Origin: Sulfuricurvum sp.
GTDB lineage: Bacteria; Campylobacterota; Campylobacteria; Campylobacterales; Sulfurimonadaceae
Length of the DNA stretch: 64,000 nucleotides
Direction of reading: 5' to 3'
NCBI RefSeq assembly: GCF_028688295.1
Contig: NZ_JAQTYM010000005.1
Location: 1 to 64,000 of the forward strand
Shown here: positions 1-8,961 of the stretch, one piece after another
Numbering within the stretch: the first letter of the stretch is position 1
Layout of the letters: each line of letters begins with the position of its first letter
The notes under the pieces: generated by a model
What the model was told of the DNA's origin: nothing
The model's database searches: none
Seen by the model: only the letters and a program-made list of their open reading frames with translations
Program-made: the position numbers and the translations under genes

Positions 1-743
1 TCGTTTCCGGTCGTGGTGAGCTTCAAATCACGATTCTTGCAGAAAACATGCGTCGTGAAGGTTTCGAGTTCGGTATCGGACGTCCTGAAGTTATCGTAAA
101 AGAGATCGAAGGGGTCAAATGTGAACCATTCGAGCACTTGGTCGTTGACCTTCCGGCAGACAATGCAGGTACGATCATCGAGCGTCTCGGTCGTCGTAAA
201 GCGGAAATGAAAGCAATGGTACCGATGGGTGAGGGCTTTACTCGCGTAGAGTTCGAAATCCCTGCACGTGGTTTGATCGGTTTCCGTGGTCAGTTCTTGA
301 CCGATACCAAAGGTGAGGGTGTAATGAATCACTCATTCTTGGAATTCCGTCCTTACACAGGAAATGTTGAGAGCCGTCAATACGGAGCGTTGATCTCTAT
401 GGAAGACGGTGTTGCGTTAGCGTACTCATTGTTCAACCTTCAAGATCGCGGTGTCCTTTTCACAGCGCCTCAAACAAAAGTGTACAAAGGGATGATCATC
501 GGTGAGCACAGTCGTTCAAACGACCTTGACGTTAACCCGATCAAAGGTAAAGCACAATCAAACGTCCGTTCTTCTGGAGCTGATGAAGCGATTAAACTCG
601 TTCCACCACGTGATATGAACCTTGAGCGTGCATTAGAGTGGATCGAAGACGATGAACTTCTTGAAGTTACTCCTCTTACTATCCGTATCCGTAAACGTTG
701 GTTAGATCCTAGTGATCGTAAACGTTACGGCGCTAAAAAGTAA
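1..743 (+). CDS. typA: Ribosome-associated GTPase TypA/BipA, C-terminal part (5' end outside window)
   Basis: An open frame enters from the left edge (frame of position 3) and ends with TAA at 743. Visible are about 247 C-terminal residues, beginning [20 protein letters not shown], which is typical of the EF-G-like domain V of TypA/BipA. The TypA-specific C-terminal domain follows. The GTPase domain and the true start lie outside the window. TypA is a translational GTPase that binds the ribosome and helps growth and 50S assembly under stress. The next gene is convergent. Identification is firm from the conserved stretch [17 protein letters not shown]. Confidence 0.95.
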   Translation, partial: VSGRGELQITILAENMRREGFEFGIGRPEVIVKEIEGVKCEPFEHLVVDLPADNAGTIIERLGRRKAEMKAMVPMGEGFTRVEFEIPARGLIGFRGQFLTDTKGEGVMNHSFLEFRPYTGNVESRQYGALISMEDGVALAYSLFNLQDRGVLFTAPQTKVYKGMIIGEHSRSNDLDVNPIKGKAQSNVRSSGADEAIKLVPPRDMNLERALEWIEDDELLEVTPLTIRIRKRWLDPSDRKRYGAKK

Positions 744-760
744 GTTAAGCGCGTAAGCGC

Positions 761-1981
761 TTACTTCCCCATCTCTTTCCCCGCAATCATTCCACTAGCC
801 CACGCAAAGTTAAAATTATAACCTCCACGTTTCCCCACAATATCGAGAACTTCACCCGAAAAATAAAGCCCTTCTATAATCTTTGATTCCATCGTTTTAT
901 TATTGACTTGTGCCGTAGAGACACCGCCTCCGCTCACTTCAGCATGTTTAAACCCGTGGGTATCGATCACGTCAAATTTCCATTCACCGATCAAATGGGC
1001 GATTTTTTTGATCTCTTTTGGATTTAGAGTGGATACGGTTGTGGAGAGTGCAACTACGGCATCTTCGAGGAGATAGGTGATGATTTTGGCGGGGAGTAGA
1101 CCGCAGAGGGCGGTGTGGACGTCGTGTTTAGGGACGGAAGCAAATAGTTTTTCGATGACACTCACAAGGCTCGCTCGATCATAGCGGGGGAGGAGATTGA
1201 GAGCTATACTAACGCGTTGTTTGTGTAGCAGAGCATTAGAAGCGCGTTGGCTGATGTCGAGGATGGCTAGCCCCGAAATACCGTACGCGGCAAATAGGAT
1301 ATCTCCTGTTACTTTTGTGTTACTTTTGTTATCGATGAATAGGGTGACTTCTGCGGTCGTTTTAACCCCTGCCATTTTGTGGTGGTTTTTGGAGTTTAGA
1401 TGGAGCTGTACGAGGCTGGGGTAGGTAGGGAGTATCTCATGTCCGAATGCACGGGCAAAGGTGTATCCATCTGCCGTTGCACCCAGTTGTGGAGCCGCTT
1501 CACTTCCCGTGGCGATTAAAACATTGTTATAGCTTTGTTTGCCCTGATCGGTTTGGACGGTGAAATGGGAGTCTTGTTTTGTTAGGGCAGTAACTTTAGT
1601 ATCGGTGATGATTTTTACCCCTGCTTCACTCACGGCACTTTTGAGGGCGATGAGTACCGATTTGGCTTCATTCGAGAGGGGATAGCATCTGCCGTCGTCT
1701 TTTATGTCGAGTAATAGTCCGATAGAGTGACAGAACTTTTCAAAATAGTGAAAATTGAGCTGTTTAAGTGCATAGGTGACAAACTGCGGATCAGCTCCTG
1801 CATAATCCTCGTACGTGGCGGTGGTGTTAATGATGTTACATCGCCCGTTCCCCGAAGCGAGTATCTTTTTCCCCACACTGTTGTTATGCTCGTAAATGGT
1901 GACATTAGCACCTGTGCGTGCGGCGAAGAGGGCCGCCATAAGTCCACTCGCACCGCCGCCGATAATTGCTATTTTATTCAT
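761..1981 (-). CDS. HI0933/YhiN-family NAD(P)/FAD-dependent oxidoreductase
   Basis: A 406-residue flavoprotein. The N terminus carries a Rossmann dinucleotide-binding motif, GGGASGLMAALFAARTGA (residues 8-25), then the family motif GKKILASGNGRCN near residue 37. The C terminus has GGVSTAQVNNKTMESK and a second FAD-contacting stretch, FSGEVLDIVGKRGGYNFNFAWASG. This matches the HI0933-like (YhiN) family, whose physiological substrate is not established. The start overlaps the end of dgt by 4 bases, so the two are probably co-transcribed, with dgt first. Family assignment is strong; the reaction is unknown. Confidence 0.9.
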   Translation of the reverse strand: MNKIAIIGGGASGLMAALFAARTGANVTIYEHNNSVGKKILASGNGRCNIINTTATYEDYAGADPQFVTYALKQLNFHYFEKFCHSIGLLLDIKDDGRCYPLSNEAKSVLIALKSAVSEAGVKIITDTKVTALTKQDSHFTVQTDQGKQSYNNVLIATGSEAAPQLGATADGYTFARAFGHEILPTYPSLVQLHLNSKNHHKMAGVKTTAEVTLFIDNKSNTKVTGDILFAAYGISGLAILDISQRASNALLHKQRVSIALNLLPRYDRASLVSVIEKLFASVPKHDVHTALCGLLPAKIITYLLEDAVVALSTTVSTLNPKEIKKIAHLIGEWKFDVIDTHGFKHAEVSGGGVSTAQVNNKTMESKIIEGLYFSGEVLDIVGKRGGYNFNFAWASGMIAGKEMGK

Positions 1982-3075
1982 ACACGTCCATATAACTCGT
2001 TATACAGCTCCATCGCATACCGATCCGACATACTGGCGATATAGTCACTGATAACACGGTGAGGATTACGCCGCTCACACTGTTCGAGGTAGTAACGCGG
2101 TAACATCTTCGGCTCTTCCATCAGAGCATTAAACAACCCAATAATCGCCTGTTTTCCGGCAAACATTTTACGCATGATGTGTTTGTGTTGGTAGAGTTCT
2201 TGGTATAACAGTTTTTTGAGTTTTTTGATTTGTGTCTCAAGGTCAGGTTCGAATCCGATCACTATCGGCTCATGAGCTGGAATAACAGAGGCTAACACGT
2301 TGGTATTGTCGATTTTACCACGGGAGTGCTCCAAGAGCGAATAGACGAGATGATTTATGAGATGGGAGCTAAAACGGTAGCGGAACATCTCATCCTCATC
2401 TTCGTGAATCCCCTCGTCATATACTTTTTGCAAAATTATTTGGATCAGCTCAGAGGATTTCAGGGTTTCAAAACTAATCAGCCCTGAGGCTACGCCATCA
2501 TCGATATCGTGGCTGATGTAGGCGATTTCATCGGCACGATCAACGATCATCGCTTCGATGCTGGGGTGGGTATCGAGGGCAAATGCCTCTCGAATCTCAT
2601 CGGGTAAAAACACTTTGTTATATGGATACGAGTGTTTTAGTATCCCCTCTAGCGTAGCGTAAGTGAGATTGAGTCCTAAAAAGGCTTTATAGCGCTGTTC
2701 GAGTTTGGTGACGACGCGAAAGCTTTGAAAATTGTGCTCAAAGCCGCTAGTAAATCCCCGCTCTTTTAAGCACTCATCAAGGGTGTCTCCGCCAATGTGC
2801 CCGAATGGGGTATGCCCCAAATCGTGAGAGAGGGCGATAGACTCGGCGAGTGATTCTTCGAGTCCTAAATGTGAAGAAATAGAGCGGGCGATTTGGCTCA
2901 CTTCGATGCTGTGGGTGAGTCGGGTACGGAAAAAATCTCCCTGGGAGTTTAAAAATACTTGTGTTTTGTATTCGAGACGGCGAAAACTCCCTGAATGAAT
3001 AATACGGTCACGGTCACGGGCATAGGGGGAGCGAAAATCATCGCTGATGGGATAAAAACGTTGATTTGGGAGCAC
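1978..3075 (-). CDS. dgt: Deoxyguanosinetriphosphate triphosphohydrolase (dGTPase)
   Basis: A 365-residue HD-domain nucleotidase. Metal ligands are visible in RTRLTHSIEVSQIARSI (His near residue 55) and LSHDLGHTPFGHIGGDTLDE (HD pair near residues 84-85). The N-terminal YKTQVF and RSPYARDRDRIIHSGSFRRL are typical of dGTPases. The family hydrolyses dNTPs to deoxynucleosides and triphosphate. The start is GTG at 3075, preceded by AAGGG at a 5-base spacing. A TATAAT on the minus strand near 3104-3109 could be its -10. It is followed by the HI0933-type flavoprotein with a 4-base overlap. Confidence 0.92.
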   Translation of the reverse strand: MLPNQRFYPISDDFRSPYARDRDRIIHSGSFRRLEYKTQVFLNSQGDFFRTRLTHSIEVSQIARSISSHLGLEESLAESIALSHDLGHTPFGHIGGDTLDECLKERGFTSGFEHNFQSFRVVTKLEQRYKAFLGLNLTYATLEGILKHSYPYNKVFLPDEIREAFALDTHPSIEAMIVDRADEIAYISHDIDDGVASGLISFETLKSSELIQIILQKVYDEGIHEDEDEMFRYRFSSHLINHLVYSLLEHSRGKIDNTNVLASVIPAHEPIVIGFEPDLETQIKKLKKLLYQELYQHKHIMRKMFAGKQAIIGLFNALMEEPKMLPRYYLEQCERRNPHRVISDYIASMSDRYAMELYNELYGRV

Positions 3076-3164
3076 ATGAACCCTTTTGTATAGTGTAATG
3101 CAATTATATCCATCTAAAGATGATTCAAAAATAATACTCTTTACACAAAATTAACACTTCTTTT

Positions 3165-3230
3165 CTACAATGGTGACTCGATTCTCCTTCGATAGTTTGA
3201 CCGCAACACTCCTCCTTCGTGTTTCGGTTA
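3165..3230 (+). ncRNA. Candidate small RNA with an anti-Shine-Dalgarno loop
   Basis: In the 254-base gap between dgt and the next gene, TACAAT (3166-3171) resembles a -10 box. Downstream lies a hairpin at 3198-3230. The arms TGACCG-c-AACAC and GTGTT-t-CGGTTA pair over 11 positions with one G-U and one internal mismatch. The 9-base loop TCCTCCTTC is complementary to a Shine-Dalgarno sequence. A second CTCCTTC lies at 3184-3190 between two TCGA tetramers. No convincing U-rich terminator follows, so the 3' end is unknown. No match to a named RNA family is claimed. Confidence 0.3.
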
Positions 3231-3294
3231 CCTATAATCTTTAATTATCTCAAAAAACTTTTGATAATCCACCGACTTTTTTTGTAAAACAAGA

Positions 3295-3300
3295 TATAAT
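3295..3300 (+). promoter_or_regulatory. Putative -10 element for the 3330 gene
   Basis: TATAAT about 30 bases before the ATG at 3330, after an A/T-rich tract including a run of seven T. There is no clear -35, which is common for sigma70 promoters in Campylobacterota. Confidence 0.45.
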
Positions 3301-3329
3301 TTATCATCACGCGTCTAAGGTTTATAGAT

Positions 3330-3761
3330 ATGGATAATAAAAATCAGATAAGGTCATCATTGATTTCTGATAGTGCTCGAGACAGCGCACGGGAATATCA
3401 GCATCATAATCTCCAAGCACGTCGCCAAATGGAAAATGATTTTTTTCAGAAATCACTTGATTATCGTGATTTTGTCTTTTCACCGGAGGGGTATGAGGGG
3501 CTTGTCTTAGCCCTTTATATTGCAACTATCCCGTATTTGATGGGCTTACTGTTTTTATTTTTATTTGTTGCCGAAGCAAGTTATGAGTACTTTTTACAGT
3601 TTAATTTAGCCTCTTTCTTTGTAATTTGGGCGATTGGGTATGAGGTGTGTGCCGCCTTGATTTTGATTGGTATTTTTCTCTCATGGCTCAACCACATTAA
3701 CGGTCGATGGAAGAAAGAACAAGCACGTAAAAAACCGCAGAAGAGTAAATATAGCTATTAA
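3330..3761 (+). CDS. Hypothetical two-TM membrane protein
   Basis: 143 residues. The first about 60 residues are polar and charged (RDSAREYQHHNLQARRQMEN) and probably cytoplasmic or helical. Two hydrophobic segments follow at roughly 61-82 and 95-117, and a strongly basic tail (RWKKEQARKKPQKSKYSY) closes the protein. AAGG upstream and a TATAAT at 3295 support the start. I do not recognise a family. Its position just before tRNA-Ser gives no functional clue. Confidence 0.75.
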   Translation: MDNKNQIRSSLISDSARDSAREYQHHNLQARRQMENDFFQKSLDYRDFVFSPEGYEGLVLALYIATIPYLMGLLFLFLFVAEASYEYFLQFNLASFFVIWAIGYEVCAALILIGIFLSWLNHINGRWKKEQARKKPQKSKYSY

Positions 3762-3784
3762 GGCTAATCCTAAGCTCATTTTGT

Positions 3785-3790
3785 TATAAT
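3785..3790 (+). promoter_or_regulatory. Putative -10 element for tRNA-Ser
   Basis: TATAAT 16 bases before the mature tRNA 5' end, in the context TTTTGTTATAAT. Confidence 0.55.
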
Positions 3791-3805
3791 TTCACGCTTC
3801 AATTA

Positions 3806-3893
3806 GGACATCTGGCCGAGTGGTCGAAGGCGCACGCCTGGAACGCGTGTATAGGGAAACCTATCTAGGGTTCGAACCCCTAGGTGTCCGCCA
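3806..3893 (+). tRNA. tRNA-Ser(GGA)
   Basis: The acceptor arm GGACATC pairs with GGTGTCC (one G-U). The anticodon stem CACGC/GCGTG encloses loop CTGGAAC, giving anticodon GGA (serine). A long variable arm (about 3852-3868), the T-loop GGTTCGAACC and an encoded CCA end are present. At 88 bases, it fits a class II tRNA-Ser. Confidence 0.97.
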
Positions 3894-3950
3894 TACAAAT
3901 CCCCTATATACTGTACTTTCAGCGACTTAAAAACTATGAACGGTGAATCT

Positions 3951-6062
3951 ATGAAACCACTTTTATCCCTTATCGCAGCCGTTTCTTTGTTGGGTGCCAA
4001 TGAGTATAAAATTGATTTGATGGATGATGTTTTTGGGCTTGATTTGTATGATTTGCAACAAATGAAAGTCCATTCTGCTTCTAAATCGGAACAAAGCTTG
4101 AATTTTACCCCCGCTAAAATGATCGTTATTTCTAAAGAACAAATAGAAGATCGCGGATATCGCGGATTGGATGAGCTTTTAAATGATCTGCCTGGAATTC
4201 AGGTGATGCGTTATGCTGATAGCGGGATTTTGAATCAGATCGGGATTCGCGGGGTGATGGGGACCAACTATTTTAAAGTTCTTCAAGACGGGATAGAGAT
4301 TGATCAGAGTGATGGAGAGATACTAAGCCATTCGATGCAATACCCGCTATTTGGGATTGAACGGGTTGAAGTCCTTTATGGTGCAGCATCGGTGGTGTAT
4401 GGTGCGGATGCACTCAGCGGTGTTATTAATCTCATCAGCACTCAAGTTCCGAACGATGAGATCGGAATCTCCGGAGGAAAAAATGGGTATCGATACGCTT
4501 ATGGGATAAAATCGATTGCCTTGGGAGAGGGGCGATTGAATCTGAAAGCGCATTATCATAATGATCAAGATTATGATCTCGAAAAAGAGTACCCTCAGGA
4601 TTTTATTGTATCCAGTCGAAATAAAGAGTTCGATTTTCAGCCTCATATTTCCAAATCAATCAGCGCACGGTATCAAAATGGCGGTTTTGATATGGGTGCA
4701 AACTACCGGTACTCCTCAGAATCGACCCTAATTGCGATGAATCAGGGGAACTCTACTAGTAATATATTTGATAATGACTCGAATCTCAATACGGAACTAA
4801 TGGGATATTATGGTCGCTATAGTAGTAAAATATTCGAAGATATCCATTCTACGACGACACTCAGTTACGATTCGACAGAGCTTTTGATTGATAGCTATTT
4901 TATCAACAAATATACCGCTTACAAACCCGGATACAAATACTCGAAATCAGAGCGTTATGCTCTAGAGGAGACCTTAAACACCAAGGTAGAAAATCACGAT
5001 CTCCTTTTGGGATTTTCACACGAGTGGTTTGAATCAACGCCGATGACGATGGATTTACCATCACCTAGTTTATCGGAAAATATTTATTATGCGGGGACGA
5101 ATGAGACAATAGTGGCCCCTATTTTTACTATTCGATGGCGCAATAGTGCGATGTATCTTCAAGATCAAATTGCTCTGAATGAGAATCTTCAGCTCTCTCT
5201 CGCTGGTCGGTACGATCAAAGTACGGAATATGGGTCTACGTTTAACCCACGGGTTGCCCTTATCCACTCTAATGATGCTATGACGCATAAGCTGATCTAT
5301 TCGCAAGCTTATCTAGCCCCCTCAAATTATCAAAAATATAAAATGTATGGAAGTCCGTTAGAAGCCAATACATTAGGGGATGGAAATACCTACCAAACGC
5401 CACGTTTTAGAGTTGCAAATCCTGACCTAAAACCAGAAAAAAGTAAAAATATTGAATATGATATGGATTGGTTTTTAACCCAAAATGATCAGTTGAGCTT
5501 TTCGATCTACTACTCTAGGATCAAAGATATTATCTCGAATGAAGAATTTTTACCTGAGAAAGCGAACTTTATCCCCGATACGACGATTATCGAAACGGTT
5601 GGGGCGGATAACTCTACGCAAGCGGTTGTGTACGGTGGAGATATCTCGTATCAGGGGAAGTCGTTTTTTTCGGGGTACGATCTGAGTTACTGGAGTAATT
5701 ATAGTTATATCGATGGGAAGATCAAATACACGTACGATTATGCAATACCTTATAGTGCATCACATGTGTTAAAAGGGGGTGGGACATTGCGTTATGGAGA
5801 TTGGCGAGTTTCTCCATCATTTCGATGGGTAAGCCCGATTATGGCGGCACCGTATGATAATGGGATTTTAGCGAGACTAAACGGTCATTTTGTGACGAAT
5901 CTTTTTGGCAGTTATGCGTTTGATAAACATACAAAAATTTCGCTAAAAGTGGATAACCTTTTTGATGAGCATTATTATGGGGTGCGTTATAATAGCAGCA
6001 GTAAATACCAATCTCCACAAGATACACGTATGTTTTCAATTGCGTTTAGTATGAGTATCTAA
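3951..6062 (+). CDS. TonB-dependent outer-membrane receptor
   Basis: About 703 residues from ATG 3951. An upstream in-frame ATG at 3936 is possible, but 3951 starts a clean signal peptide (MKPLLSLIAAVSLLGANEYK). The plug domain (about residues 45-165) has LDELLNDLPGIQV, IGIRGVMGTNYFKVLQDG and IERVEVLYGAASVVYGADALSGVINLIS. The rest is an alternating-strand beta barrel ending in an aromatic-rich TonB-receptor C terminus (FDEHYYGVRY...MFSIAFSMSI). The substrate is unknown. The gene sits 20 bases ahead of a YfiR-GGDEF protein, suggesting that ligand or TonB-linked sensing is coupled to c-di-GMP. No Fur box was recognised upstream. Confidence 0.9.
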   Translation: MKPLLSLIAAVSLLGANEYKIDLMDDVFGLDLYDLQQMKVHSASKSEQSLNFTPAKMIVISKEQIEDRGYRGLDELLNDLPGIQVMRYADSGILNQIGIRGVMGTNYFKVLQDGIEIDQSDGEILSHSMQYPLFGIERVEVLYGAASVVYGADALSGVINLISTQVPNDEIGISGGKNGYRYAYGIKSIALGEGRLNLKAHYHNDQDYDLEKEYPQDFIVSSRNKEFDFQPHISKSISARYQNGGFDMGANYRYSSESTLIAMNQGNSTSNIFDNDSNLNTELMGYYGRYSSKIFEDIHSTTTLSYDSTELLIDSYFINKYTAYKPGYKYSKSERYALEETLNTKVENHDLLLGFSHEWFESTPMTMDLPSPSLSENIYYAGTNETIVAPIFTIRWRNSAMYLQDQIALNENLQLSLAGRYDQSTEYGSTFNPRVALIHSNDAMTHKLIYSQAYLAPSNYQKYKMYGSPLEANTLGDGNTYQTPRFRVANPDLKPEKSKNIEYDMDWFLTQNDQLSFSIYYSRIKDIISNEEFLPEKANFIPDTTIIETVGADNSTQAVVYGGDISYQGKSFFSGYDLSYWSNYSYIDGKIKYTYDYAIPYSASHVLKGGGTLRYGDWRVSPSFRWVSPIMAAPYDNGILARLNGHFVTNLFGSYAFDKHTKISLKVDNLFDEHYYGVRYNSSSKYQSPQDTRMFSIAFSMSI

Positions 6063-6085
6063 TATCAGTGAGTATGTAGGACATG

Positions 6086-7627
6086 ATGAAAATTATTAGT
6101 TTCTTTTTTTTGGTGTTTTTTGTCAGCTTGTTAAACGCAAAAGAGGTGAACAGCGATCAGGTAAAAGCGGCGTATGTTTACAATTTTTTAAAGCATACGA
6201 CGTGGCCAAATGAATCAAATTTTTACCAATATCATCTCCTCGTAGCGTCTCAAAATGAAAATCTAAAAAATATGTTTTTAATGCTCTCATCGCGTAAACT
6301 CCTCAACGATAAAAGAATCAAAGTGACGTTTTATGATGGCAGAGTGTTGCCGAAAAATATTCAAGCGGTCTATGTTGATGAACAAAACAGTGCGTTATAT
6401 GAGAAGTTTTTCAATACGTATGAATCTGATGCAGTATTGCTCATTAGTGATGGATATAAAGAGAAACAAAAGGTGATGATCAATCTGTTTCAGCGTGAGC
6501 AAATGGTCACATTTGAAATTAATAAAGCCAATATTCTCAACCGTTCGTTAAAGATTTCCCCCGATTTAGTACTTTTGGGCGGCAGTGAGATCGACGTTGC
6601 AAAGCTTTATAAAAGTTCACAGTATGAGCTTAAAGAACAAAAAGAGACGATTGGCGAATTAAATAAAAAAATTAAAGAGAGAAATGGCGAGCTTGCTGAA
6701 AAGATGGCTGCCCTTGAAAAACAAAAAGCCGCACTCCAAGAGCAGCAAAGCAAGATTGAAATACAAAGCGCGATGATTGCAAAACAGCTGCAATCGATTA
6801 ATGAGCAAAAAAATACGATTAGTGCGCAAGAACGTGAATTACAGACGATTTATAACAATATCGACCTACAAAAAGAGAGACTTTTGGTCGAAGAAAAAAA
6901 TATCAAAGAGAAAGAGAAAGAGCTAGAGTATCTCCTAAAATCGTATCAAGAAAAGCAGCAAGAGATAACGGATGCGAATAACGAATTAAAGGCACTAAAC
7001 GCAGAGATTGCAACACAAAATGAAAATTTGGTTCAGAAAGAGGGGATTATTTCGACACAACGCGGAGCAATTGGTATCTTACTGATTCTTTTTGGGATTA
7101 TTGTTTTACTCATTCTTTATGTCTTTAAACAAAACAAACTGCTTAATGCCCTTTCGCAAACCGATCCGCTGACCGGTTTGTTTAACCGAAGAGCATTGAT
7201 GGAGACGATGCAAGCGGAGATCCAAAAATACCATCGATACGAAACGCCATTCTCCATCCTCTTTATCGACGTCGACCACTTCAAGATGATTAACGACAGT
7301 TATGGGCATGATAAAGGAGACCGTGTCTTAAAAATCATCGCCTCTTTAATGAATCAACAGACGCGAGACACTGATATCTGTGTACGATGGGGGGGTGAAG
7401 AGTTTATGATTCTTGCGACCAATACCCCTCTCGAAGACGCAGTAACGCTTGCTGAGAACTTTAGATCGACTATTGAAGGGTATGATTTTCATCTGGGAAG
7501 AAAAGTAACGGTGAGTATTGGACTTTCTACGATGAAAAAAGCTCAAGACAAAGATGCCCTGATCAAGACGGCGGATAATGCCCTCTACATTGCCAAAGAG
7601 AGCGGAAGAAATACGATTCAGTATTAA
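6086..7627 (+). CDS. YfiR-domain (DUF4154) diguanylate cyclase, GGDEF
   Basis: About 513 residues; ATG 6086 has AGGA four bases upstream, and ATG 6083 is an alternative. Order: signal peptide (1-19); YfiR/DUF4154-like domain with VKAAYVYNFLKHTTWPNE (about 24-165); a long Glu/Lys/Gln-rich coiled coil (about 170-325); one TM helix (about 329-350); GGDEF domain (about 355-514) with DPLTGLFNRR and the active-site GGEEF near residue 437. RDTD five residues before GGEEF is an intact I-site for product inhibition. The layout puts the YfiR domain and coiled coil in the periplasm and the cyclase in the cytoplasm. It is probably an operon with the TonB receptor upstream. Confidence 0.9.
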   Translation: MKIISFFFLVFFVSLLNAKEVNSDQVKAAYVYNFLKHTTWPNESNFYQYHLLVASQNENLKNMFLMLSSRKLLNDKRIKVTFYDGRVLPKNIQAVYVDEQNSALYEKFFNTYESDAVLLISDGYKEKQKVMINLFQREQMVTFEINKANILNRSLKISPDLVLLGGSEIDVAKLYKSSQYELKEQKETIGELNKKIKERNGELAEKMAALEKQKAALQEQQSKIEIQSAMIAKQLQSINEQKNTISAQERELQTIYNNIDLQKERLLVEEKNIKEKEKELEYLLKSYQEKQQEITDANNELKALNAEIATQNENLVQKEGIISTQRGAIGILLILFGIIVLLILYVFKQNKLLNALSQTDPLTGLFNRRALMETMQAEIQKYHRYETPFSILFIDVDHFKMINDSYGHDKGDRVLKIIASLMNQQTRDTDICVRWGGEEFMILATNTPLEDAVTLAENFRSTIEGYDFHLGRKVTVSIGLSTMKKAQDKDALIKTADNALYIAKESGRNTIQY

Positions 7628-7639
7628 TGTGTGAAGGTG

Positions 7640-8890
7640 TTAGAGTGTTAATGCTGCTGTAATACTAAACGCTCCTATTGAGATCAGATAATAGATCGCT
7701 ACGATTCGAAAGAGGGCAAATTTTCCTAGAAAGAGCACAAGTGCCGCTTTGGCTACGCTGTTACTGATAATAGCGATAAGAATCGCATTATGAGCTGTTA
7801 TGGGGTTTAAACCATTTTTCGCGTGTGAGGAGAGGGATAGGATGATGGCATCGACATCGGCAATCCCTGAGACGAGTGCGACTGCATAAACCCCCATATC
7901 CCCAATGTAGCGATTGGAGAGTTCGATCAGTGCAAGGGTAGCTCCAAATACCAATCCCATGAGAAGTGCTTCTTTTAGATCGAAGGGATTTTTGAATTCG
8001 ATGTTTTGGGGGATGTTTTCTCGTTTACTGGTGAAATAGAGGTAACCGATGTAGAGGTAGCCGGTAATTGAGCCGACGATGATGGGGAGAATAAACATTT
8101 TTGTCAAAGTGGGATTAATAACCGACATCTCGATACCGGCCCGAATGAGCATCATCGACGAGGCCAGAGTGATCCCTAAAGCGAGATTTTTGGCTAAAAA
8201 ACCGTTTTCATGAACACGGCGAGCCATGCTCATCGCCACCGCCGTCGAAGAGACCAAACCGCCAAAAAGTCCTGCAACGCCGATACCGTGGGTTGAGCCT
8301 AAAATACGGATGGCGATATAGCCAAAAAAGGATATGCCCGCCACCAAAACCACCATAATCCAGATGCGATAGAGGTTGATAAGTCCCATCGGATCGATAG
8401 CGCGATCGGGTAAAATCGGGAGGATCACAAAGGTCATAATCATGAACAATATCGCGGCGCTGAGATCTTTTTTGGTAATGGTTTGCTCGTATTCTTGGAC
8501 CGATTCTTTGATGTTGAGGATAAAGAGGACGATGATAGTCGTAAATACGGCAAATATTGGAGGTGTAGCGGTCAAAATACCCCCTATAACAAACGTAACC
8601 AGGGCGGCAAATTCAGTTGTTGCCCCCTTTTCGCTGACTGAGAGGCTGTTGATGATGTATGCCGCAATCAGCAAACTGCCCATTACGACTGTTGCAATCA
8701 AGAAAAAGTAGGGGAAAAAAGTACTGAACCATGCAGAGAGAAACCCAAACAAAGAGATCATCGAAAAAGTTCTAGCCCCTCCAAAATCTCGGGTTTTATT
8801 GGAATAAATAATGTGCATTTCACGTTGCAACCCGATTAAAAAGCCCAAAACAAGTGAAAGAATAGTATTTTGAATAAAGAGTGGTTCCAT
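7640..8890 (-). CDS. MgtC/SapB-family DUF4010 multi-pass membrane protein
   Basis: About 416 residues from ATG 8890, chosen over the longer frame at 8926 because AAGGA lies 7 bases upstream. The N terminus (LVLGFLIGLQREM...GGARTFSMISLFGFLSAW) is the MgtC/SapB-like motif. The C-terminal half has GLFGGLVSSTAVAMSMARR and GVYAVALVSGIADVDAIILS, typical of DUF4010. About 11-12 TM helices are visible. The transported solute is unknown. It is divergent from the SIMPL gene and convergent with the GGDEF gene. Confidence 0.85.
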   Translation of the reverse strand: MEPLFIQNTILSLVLGFLIGLQREMHIIYSNKTRDFGGARTFSMISLFGFLSAWFSTFFPYFFLIATVVMGSLLIAAYIINSLSVSEKGATTEFAALVTFVIGGILTATPPIFAVFTTIIVLFILNIKESVQEYEQTITKKDLSAAILFMIMTFVILPILPDRAIDPMGLINLYRIWIMVVLVAGISFFGYIAIRILGSTHGIGVAGLFGGLVSSTAVAMSMARRVHENGFLAKNLALGITLASSMMLIRAGIEMSVINPTLTKMFILPIIVGSITGYLYIGYLYFTSKRENIPQNIEFKNPFDLKEALLMGLVFGATLALIELSNRYIGDMGVYAVALVSGIADVDAIILSLSSHAKNGLNPITAHNAILIAIISNSVAKAALVLFLGKFALFRIVAIYYLISIGAFSITAALTL

Positions 8891-8961
8891 CTCATCATCC
8901 TTTTCATGAACTTTTACATGATACAATGGAAATCATAAAATCTTAACGATGAGGTGCATTT

